Below, one piece after another: positions 34,601-38,370 of a DNA stretch of 38,370 bases (positions are counted from its first letter, which is position 1; every line of letters starts with the position of its first letter). A model generated the notes under the pieces. The model was not told the origin of the DNA, did no database searches, and worked only from the letters and a program-made list of their open reading frames with translations. Made by a program: the position numbers and the translations under genes. The DNA lies in IMG/VR virus record IMGVR_UViG_3300042876_001170, positions 1-38,370 of that record; one strand, 5' to 3'. This DNA comes from a virus.

Positions 34601-35698
34601 TGGAAGGAGCAGCCGCGCGTCATGGTGTCGCCGGCCGGTCTCGGACTCTACAAGACGGCCTATGGCAATCAGGATCAGTCGATCCAGTGCCAGGCGCTTT
34701 CGCTCCAGGAAGTCACAGCGGGGTCAGGGCGCTGGCAATTCAATGCGGTGGCTACGCTCAGCCTAGCCTCAAACACTGGAGTCACTGCAGTCAATGAGAC
34801 TTCAGGGTCGATCGCCGCCAATACTTGGACATCGGCCAGCTACACCACGCCAGCCAACTGCAATCAGATAACTCCGGCAGTGTCCTTGACCAGCCAGCGC
34901 GGCAATGGCGCAGGGCAATATTACTATCGCAGCATTCGCTGGCGTGTCGAATACTGGAGTGGCTCGGCCTGGGTGCCTGGTGCATGGCGCACCGTGGCGA
35001 TGGGCGCCCAGTTCAACGCGGTTTCAGACTCTGTGGCGTTCGATTTCCCAAGCGCTGCAGCTTGGCAGTGGCGCATCACGGCCGAGCAGTTCGATACGAA
35101 CGGCACGCTGTTTGGCTCTATCACCTACACCTACTCCCAGACAACCGTCACCGCGCCAAATGTGTCGACTGCGGTGCAGTCGACGACTGGGTCAAACACC
35201 GTTGGATCAACATTCGGCGCAGCTACCGGCTCCGGTGAAATTTACGAGATCGTCTACTCCTGGCGGGGTAGGAACCAGACACATTTCCTGTACTACAGCG
35301 GCACTGGGAAGGGTATGGGCGGCACTAGCGTCGCTGCTTATTCAAACTACAACGGCGGCGGGATAGTGGCTGGATACAGCTACGGCGGGATATCACAGAC
35401 TTTCTCCGCCGACGTGAATCACAGCACTGGCGGCTGGACAAGAACCATATCCGGCTCCAATCTCACATTTGACCAGACAGCGCTCTTTGTGTCGGCTACA
35501 GAGACCACCGACGGAGTCTACAACTGTCAAGTCACTGGCTCGCTCGAAGACCAGAGTGCAGTCATCAAGCGTCGGACACCGGTGCCTAACAGCACTACCC
35601 CGGCCAACACCACAGTTCTAAACAGCTACGGATTCAATCTGACCGCGGCGCAAGTCTTGGCGGTTGGCACGCTCAACTGGATAGCCGTCGGCCGATAA
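31637..35698 (+). CDS. Tail tip / host-specificity protein (GTA-like gpJ)
   Basis: A 1353-residue protein. Residues 1-430 match the phage-tail domain of GTA-like J proteins (SSAYGLAIPLLWGTNRIAGNL, MTNSDVVWSEGLLKVIPYGD, FRLGWRYSRLEPMDIVTL, VVRIKDIDESEDGD). Fibronectin-like and beta domains follow (about 650-830), then a DUF1983-like region (LLADRFAIKAP, 860-920). The C-terminal third, from about residue 1000, is Ser/Thr/Asn/Gly-rich, lower in GC, and likely the receptor-binding module. It contacts the host surface at the tip of the tail. Confidence 0.92.
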   Translation: MGGGETISTETPRVSSLRINSSAYGLAIPLLWGTNRIAGNLIYQNDFIATPHVSMQDMGGKGGGGGGMSSTSYTYTSAQAIGLCAGVVGGIGRVWSNKDKTSLAALGLTLFNGAMPQTPWPYLTSNHPDDALGYSGLAYVASGALDLGDSGNMPNLSFEVIGPRAIGEIEVGVPMGDAHPDEVLSDMLTDPLNGAHFPADRLASLANYRAYCHASGFFVSPALTEQSATKDHVRDLCRMTNSDVVWSEGLLKVIPYGDTEVTRYGVTWTPDLTPAYDLTDDDFMAESGEDPVRVLRTAPADAYNHVQVEFKNVDLEYNTDLGQAKDAANIAQFGLRSRDPLRMHWISRKTMADEVADLVMRRDLYIRNEYQFRLGWRYSRLEPMDIVTLTHAPLGLNRKVVRIKDIDESEDGDLDITAEEMPWAVATAARVTTQAGNGATVDFNVAAGNANAPVIFEPPISLASRPELWLATSGGDNWGGAEVWISLDNATYQKIGRVTGPARHGILSAQLPVGGDPDITSTLAVDLGVSRGVLLGGTLQDRDLLNTLCWVDGELVSYQDATLTGASRYDLTSLRRGAWGTPIGIHAQNSRFVRLDAAVFKYAFDRSMVGETIYVKLRSYNIYGGGVQDLADLTPTTYTIAGAPVGGVGGLYAEQPFTGRSAKIAWVSMAGATGYRVEVWAATAMRRTTDTTDTRFEYSFEDAKADGGPWRTLEFRVYALTETGISDTAAVLQVNNPQIGAPTAVSALPLMEGLTIKCAQPGDTDYAGCRVWASTTTGFDPAVTPPVYEGTEPVYFYYGLVAGAVYYVRIGCYDVFGTDGMTLSSELMVTVRGITADPAAQLAEINTLLTNGSGTDRIELLADRFAIKAPDSDKYPFAVVDTGGGVYKTLLNSDVLIGGNVDIANLKTGSLPADVIMRLGGGTVELDGAGEIRVYAAVGATEDFVSLTAAQILFKQYIAGTGYVTYNYLSRIEAGTANNNDTIVIPGYWKEQPRVMVSPAGLGLYKTAYGNQDQSIQCQALSLQEVTAGSGRWQFNAVATLSLASNTGVTAVNETSGSIAANTWTSASYTTPANCNQITPAVSLTSQRGNGAGQYYYRSIRWRVEYWSGSAWVPGAWRTVAMGAQFNAVSDSVAFDFPSAAAWQWRITAEQFDTNGTLFGSITYTYSQTTVTAPNVSTAVQSTTGSNTVGSTFGAATGSGEIYEIVYSWRGRNQTHFLYYSGTGKGMGGTSVAAYSNYNGGGIVAGYSYGGISQTFSADVNHSTGGWTRTISGSNLTFDQTALFVSATETTDGVYNCQVTGSLEDQSAVIKRRTPVPNSTTPANTTVLNSYGFNLTAAQVLAVGTLNWIAVGR

Positions 35699-35725
35699 AC
35701 AATCAACCTCAGGGAAAGGAACGCC

Positions 35726-36097
35726 ATGCCAGAACCGCACTCCACCACCGCCGGCGTCATCGTCGGGGCCGGTATCGGCCTGACCGGCACGATCATGGGC
35801 GCGCAGCTCGATGCGCTGCTGCTCGGCATGGTCGCGGCCATCCTCGTTTCGTTTTGGCTGCCGACTGTCGACACGCGGGGCAGGGCGGCGGCAGCCGTGG
35901 CGCTGTCGAGCCTGTTTGCCGGCTACGGGTCGCCGCTCGCAGCAGCGCGGTTGGCCATCGAGTTGGGCGGCGCCGATGCCACACCGCTGAGGTTGCTGAT
36001 GGCCTTGGTGATCGGCACGGGCGGCCCGATGCTGATCCCACTGTTCCTGAAGCGTGCGGCAGGTTTCGCGCAAGGAGGGCAAAGCAATGGTCAATAA
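35726..36097 (+). CDS. Putative holin-like membrane protein
   Basis: A 123-residue protein with three or four hydrophobic segments (approximately residues 8-27, 30-46, 55-72, 88-107) and a short polar tail. The first gene after the tail tip, preceded by AGGGAAAGGA, it is followed by a second membrane protein and the endolysin. The layout suggests a holin. Four segments would be more than classical holins have, so a holin partner is also possible. Confidence 0.65.
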   Translation: MPEPHSTTAGVIVGAGIGLTGTIMGAQLDALLLGMVAAILVSFWLPTVDTRGRAAAAVALSSLFAGYGSPLAAARLAIELGGADATPLRLLMALVIGTGGPMLIPLFLKRAAGFAQGGQSNGQ

Positions 36098-36338
36098 CCT
36101 CATCACGATCGCTTGCGGCCTTGCCGCGTTGTACATCCTGGCACGCGTGATATTTGCCGCCGCCGAGCTCGACGTGCGCGCCTGGAATGGCCACCTGCTG
36201 CGGCTCCTGGGCCTCGTCAGCTGGCGGGCGCTTGCCGCTACCGGCGGCGTCGCCGTGGCCGCCGGCGCGCCGATCGGCGGGCCGTTGCTGCTGATGGCCG
36301 TCGCGCTGCTGTACCTGGTGGATCGGCGGGTGCAGTAA
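36087..36338 (+). CDS. Small two-segment membrane protein of the lysis cassette
   Basis: An 83-residue protein (MVNNLITIACGLAALYILARV) with hydrophobic segments at about residues 5-24 and 50-76. AAGGAGG eight bases before the ATG makes translation strong. It overlaps the end of the preceding holin-like gene. It may be the holin or its antiholin; the sequence does not separate the two. Confidence 0.65.
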   Translation: MVNNLITIACGLAALYILARVIFAAAELDVRAWNGHLLRLLGLVSWRALAATGGVAVAAGAPIGGPLLLMAVALLYLVDRRVQ

Positions 36339-36340
36339 TC

Positions 36341-36892
36341 ATGGACCTGGCCACATTACGCAAGATCGTCCCGGCCGCCGGCGCCCGCGCTGTCGTCTTC
36401 CTTGATCCGCTGACGGATGCCATGGCCGACTTCGGCATCGATACGCCACGCCGCCAGGCGGCCTTCCTGGCGCAGATCGCGCACGAGTCCGGTAGCTTCC
36501 GCTACGTGCGCGAGCTGGCCAGCGGCGCGGCCTACGAGGGCCGCGCGGATCTCGGCAACACGCAACCTGGTGACGGCCGCCGATTCAGGGGTCGGGGCTT
36601 GATCCAGATCACCGGCCGGGCCAACTATCGCGACTGCTCGCTTGCTCTGTTCGGTTACGCCGATCGGCTGCTGTCCGCGCCGGAGACGCTCGAGCAACCA
36701 GTGTGGGCAGCGCGTTCCGCCGCTTGGTTCTGGCGCGAGCACAACCTTAACAAGTGGGCCGATGCCGGCGACTTCGACGGCGTATCCGACGTGATCAATC
36801 GTGGCCGGAAGACGCAGGTGACTGGCGACGCGAACGGGTACCAGGATCGGCTGGCCTACTACCAACGTGCAAGCGAGGTGCTGTCATGCTGA
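36341..36892 (+). CDS. GH19 family endolysin
   Basis: A 183-residue glycoside hydrolase family 19 lysozyme/chitinase-type endolysin. Catalytic E49 (IAHESGSFRYVREL) and probably E58, with the conserved FRGRGLIQITGRANY (residues 82-96), are visible. It cleaves the glycan backbone of peptidoglycan. There is no signal peptide or SAR-type start, so release needs a holin. It lies after the two membrane proteins. Confidence 0.93.
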   Translation: MDLATLRKIVPAAGARAVVFLDPLTDAMADFGIDTPRRQAAFLAQIAHESGSFRYVRELASGAAYEGRADLGNTQPGDGRRFRGRGLIQITGRANYRDCSLALFGYADRLLSAPETLEQPVWAARSAAWFWREHNLNKWADAGDFDGVSDVINRGRKTQVTGDANGYQDRLAYYQRASEVLSC

Positions 36893-37440
36893 AGGATCTG
36901 TTCTACCAAGTGGCGCGCCTCGTGGTCGCCCTCGGCCTGGGCGTCGGCATCGGCCTCTGGCTTGGCCAGCGCCCGACCGCGCCGATCGGCGAGGCCGTGG
37001 TGGCCACGACGGCGCCGGAGCTGAAGAACGTCGGAACCGAGACCCGGCCCTGCGCTCCGGTGAAGGTCTACACCGCATCGGCCAAGAAGAAGCTCGACAT
37101 GCCGAAGGCGGTTCAGGACAACCCGAATCAACAGGTCACGGCGTCGATCAGTCTGCCGGCGGACTTGTACCCGCATCGGATCACCAGCGTCGCCGACCTC
37201 GGTACCGGCGAGACAAAGGTCTATGACCAGCGCCTGGAGCGGCCTTGGCTCGCCCTCAATCCGCGCGGCTACATCGGCGTCGGCTATGGCCAGAACCAGG
37301 ACGGCCGCGCTGTGCGCCTGGCTGCGTCGCAGTCAGTGGTTGACATTAAGAGCTTCACCATCGCCGGCGACGCCAGCTACGACTTCGGCGCGGGGCGAAA
37401 CACTTGGTTCGTGGGCGTCATGGCGAAGCGGCCGTGGTGA
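36886..37440 (+). CDS. Membrane-anchored protein after the endolysin
   Basis: A 184-residue protein starting MLKDLFYQVARLVVALGLGV, one N-terminal membrane helix (residues 8-27), followed by a periplasmic domain with a single Cys (ETRPCAPVKVY) and a beta-rich C-terminal half (GYIGVGYGQNQDGRAVRL, IAGDASYDFGAGRNTWFVGVMAK). It overlaps the endolysin by 7 nt. The slot is that of Rz spanins, but no long coiled coil or nested Rz1 lipoprotein frame was found, so it may be a different disruption factor. Confidence 0.65.
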   Translation: MLKDLFYQVARLVVALGLGVGIGLWLGQRPTAPIGEAVVATTAPELKNVGTETRPCAPVKVYTASAKKKLDMPKAVQDNPNQQVTASISLPADLYPHRITSVADLGTGETKVYDQRLERPWLALNPRGYIGVGYGQNQDGRAVRLAASQSVVDIKSFTIAGDASYDFGAGRNTWFVGVMAKRPW

Positions 37441-37454
37441 TGGTGAAGTAAAGA

Positions 37455-37575
37455 CGGCGCGACCGGCAAGGGTGTTAGAGCACCCGAGCCGGCCGCCTTC
37501 CGCAGGGGCTGCCTGCATCTGGCCAAGGCGCCGCCACCGTGCACACGGCGGGCCGCAGCCTACGCGAAAGGTAGC
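37455..37575 (+). ncRNA. Structured RNA resembling phage C4 antisense RNA
   Basis: A block of nested and serial stems before the methylase: an outer GGCG/CGCC (37456-37459, 37494-37497), CCGGC/GCCGG (37463-37467, 37488-37492) and GGGTG/CACCC (37470-37474, 37481-37485); then GCAGG/CCTGC (37502-37506, 37512-37516); a CCGT/ACGG element near 37537; and CTAC/GTAG (37560-37563, 37571-37574). The order and phrases such as CGACCGGCAAG and GCAGCCTACGCGAA match what I remember of the C4 family (P1, P7 and P4-like elements). The last stem ends beside the ribosome-binding site of the methylase. Confidence 0.6.
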
Positions 37576-37578
37576 CCT

Positions 37579-38370
37579 GTGTCATCTCCCATCATTCCCT
37601 GGATCGGCGGCAAGCGTCGCCTTGCCGACCGCCTGATCCCGCTTTTCCCGCCCCACGAGTGCTATGTCGAGCTGTTCTGCGGCGGCGCTGCGCTCTATTT
37701 CCTCCGGCCGGTGCCGGCACCCGTCGAGGTGATCAACGACATCAACGGCGAGCTGGTCAACCTGTACCGCGTGGTGCAGCACCACCTCGAGGAGTTCGTT
37801 CGGCAATTCAAGTGGGCGCTCAGCAGCCGCCAGGTGTTCAAGTGGCTGCAGGACACCCAGCCGGCCACGCTCACCGACATCCAGCGCGCGGCGCGCTTCT
37901 TCTACCTGCAGCACCACGCCTTTGGTGGCCGCGTCGCCGGCCAGAGTTTCGGTACCGCGACCACGTCGCCGACGATCAACATTCTCCGCATCGAGGAGTC
38001 GCTGTCGGCCGCGCACTTGCGCCTGGCCAACGGTACGACGATCGAGAACATGCCCTGGGCTGAGTGCCTGGCGCGCTACGATCGCGCGCATACCTTCTTC
38101 TATGCTGACCCTCCATACTGGAAGACCGAGGGCTATGGCGTGTCGTTTCCCTTCGATGAATATCTGGCGCTGGCCAGGATCATGCGCAGCTGCAAGGGCA
38201 GGGTGATGGTGAGCATCAACGACCATCCGGAGATCCGCGAGGCCTTCGCCGGGCTGCCGGCGCTCGCCCTGGATATCACCTACACAGTCGGCACGGCCGA
38301 CGCCAGGCGCGAGACGAGTCACGAGCTGGTGATCACGAACTGGGAGCCGTCGGCCGGGCAGCTTTTCTGA
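37579..38370 (+). CDS. DNA N6-adenine methyltransferase (D12/Dam class)
   Basis: A 263-residue adenine methylase: PWIGGKRRL at 7-15, SAM-binding FCGGAALY at 33-40 and the catalytic DPPYW at 177-181. Start is GTG 37579, close to the C4-like structure and preceded by AAAGG. It may protect phage DNA from restriction or alter regulator binding by methylation. The frame ends exactly at the window edge. It is the last gene of the late region and probably regulated by the upstream RNA. Confidence 0.92.
   Translation: MSSPIIPWIGGKRRLADRLIPLFPPHECYVELFCGGAALYFLRPVPAPVEVINDINGELVNLYRVVQHHLEEFVRQFKWALSSRQVFKWLQDTQPATLTDIQRAARFFYLQHHAFGGRVAGQSFGTATTSPTINILRIEESLSAAHLRLANGTTIENMPWAECLARYDRAHTFFYADPPYWKTEGYGVSFPFDEYLALARIMRSCKGRVMVSINDHPEIREAFAGLPALALDITYTVGTADARRETSHELVITNWEPSAGQLF

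Noticed and set aside
36886-37440. Rz-type i-spanin
   Set aside because: It has an N-terminal anchor but lacks the long periplasmic coiled coil, and I saw no lipoprotein frame nested in it.
1-38370. CRISPR arrays, tRNA or rRNA genes, insertion sequences
   Set aside because: No regularly spaced direct repeats with spacers, no cloverleaf with conserved arms, and no transposase-like protein or terminal inverted repeats were seen.

Overview
The window is a near-complete temperate siphovirus genome, most simply an integrated prophage in a Gram-negative, GC-rich bacterium. Hand-sampled 60-base lines run at about 65-70% GC. Lipobox and Sec-type proteins, a GH19 endolysin and the protein families fit a proteobacterium. 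I lean towards a betaproteobacterium, but that is inference from family resemblance. Layout is lambda-like and cos-type. No host gene is visible: the window starts at the integrase stop codon and ends at a DNA adenine methylase stop codon, so the att sites lie outside or at the very edge.

Leftward half (1-8186, minus strand): one compact operon runs from a consensus sigma-70 promoter (PL, TTGACA-17-TATAGT, 8158-8186) down to the integrase, mostly with ATGA or GTGA overlaps. In transcription order it encodes a 43-aa membrane peptide, two small phage proteins, a 67-aa protein, a large ParB-like protein, a P-loop protein, an HD phosphohydrolase, a MazG/DUF550-like dNTP pyrophosphohydrolase, an HTH protein, a 48-aa lipoprotein, a hypothetical protein, a small HTH protein, a Lar-like zinc protein, a DUF4224-like protein and the tyrosine integrase. 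Two neighbouring genes carry an almost identical 56-bp cassette containing a ribosome-binding site and start codon.

Immunity region (8126-9447): a divergent switch has a short repressor without a peptidase domain, a Cro-like protein and 14-15 bp operators (consensus GTAACTATRGTTAC) at PL and between the two regulators. A BamE/SmpA-like lipoprotein lies downstream of the repressor and is followed by a strong terminator before PL, the position of lambda rex. A second strong terminator follows cro, and a 49-codon reading frame runs right through it.

Rightward early region (9451-13764): a CII-type regulator preceded by a symmetric, 10-bp-phased pentamer array, a zinc-finger protein, a primase/VapE-type helicase, an iteron cluster that may be the replication origin, a hypothetical protein and a minor tail protein Z homologue.

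Late region (13787-38370): a lambda-like cosQ motif leads into terminase small and large subunits, a connector protein, a lambda-type portal, a fused S78 protease-capsid ORF with an internal ribosome-binding site, head-tail joining proteins, an inserted block of exported and repeat-rich proteins (21765-25139), tail terminator and tube proteins, a G/GT frameshift pair with a GGGAAAA slippery site, tape measure, distal-tail/hub/NlpC/tip proteins, a lysis cassette, a structured RNA resembling the C4 antisense RNA family, and the Dam-like methylase. The most unusual items are the 56-bp cassette pair, the translated terminator with its adjacent pentamer array, the 20-residue repeat protein, the internal start in the protease-capsid fusion, and several short genes (43, 48, 49 and 59 aa).
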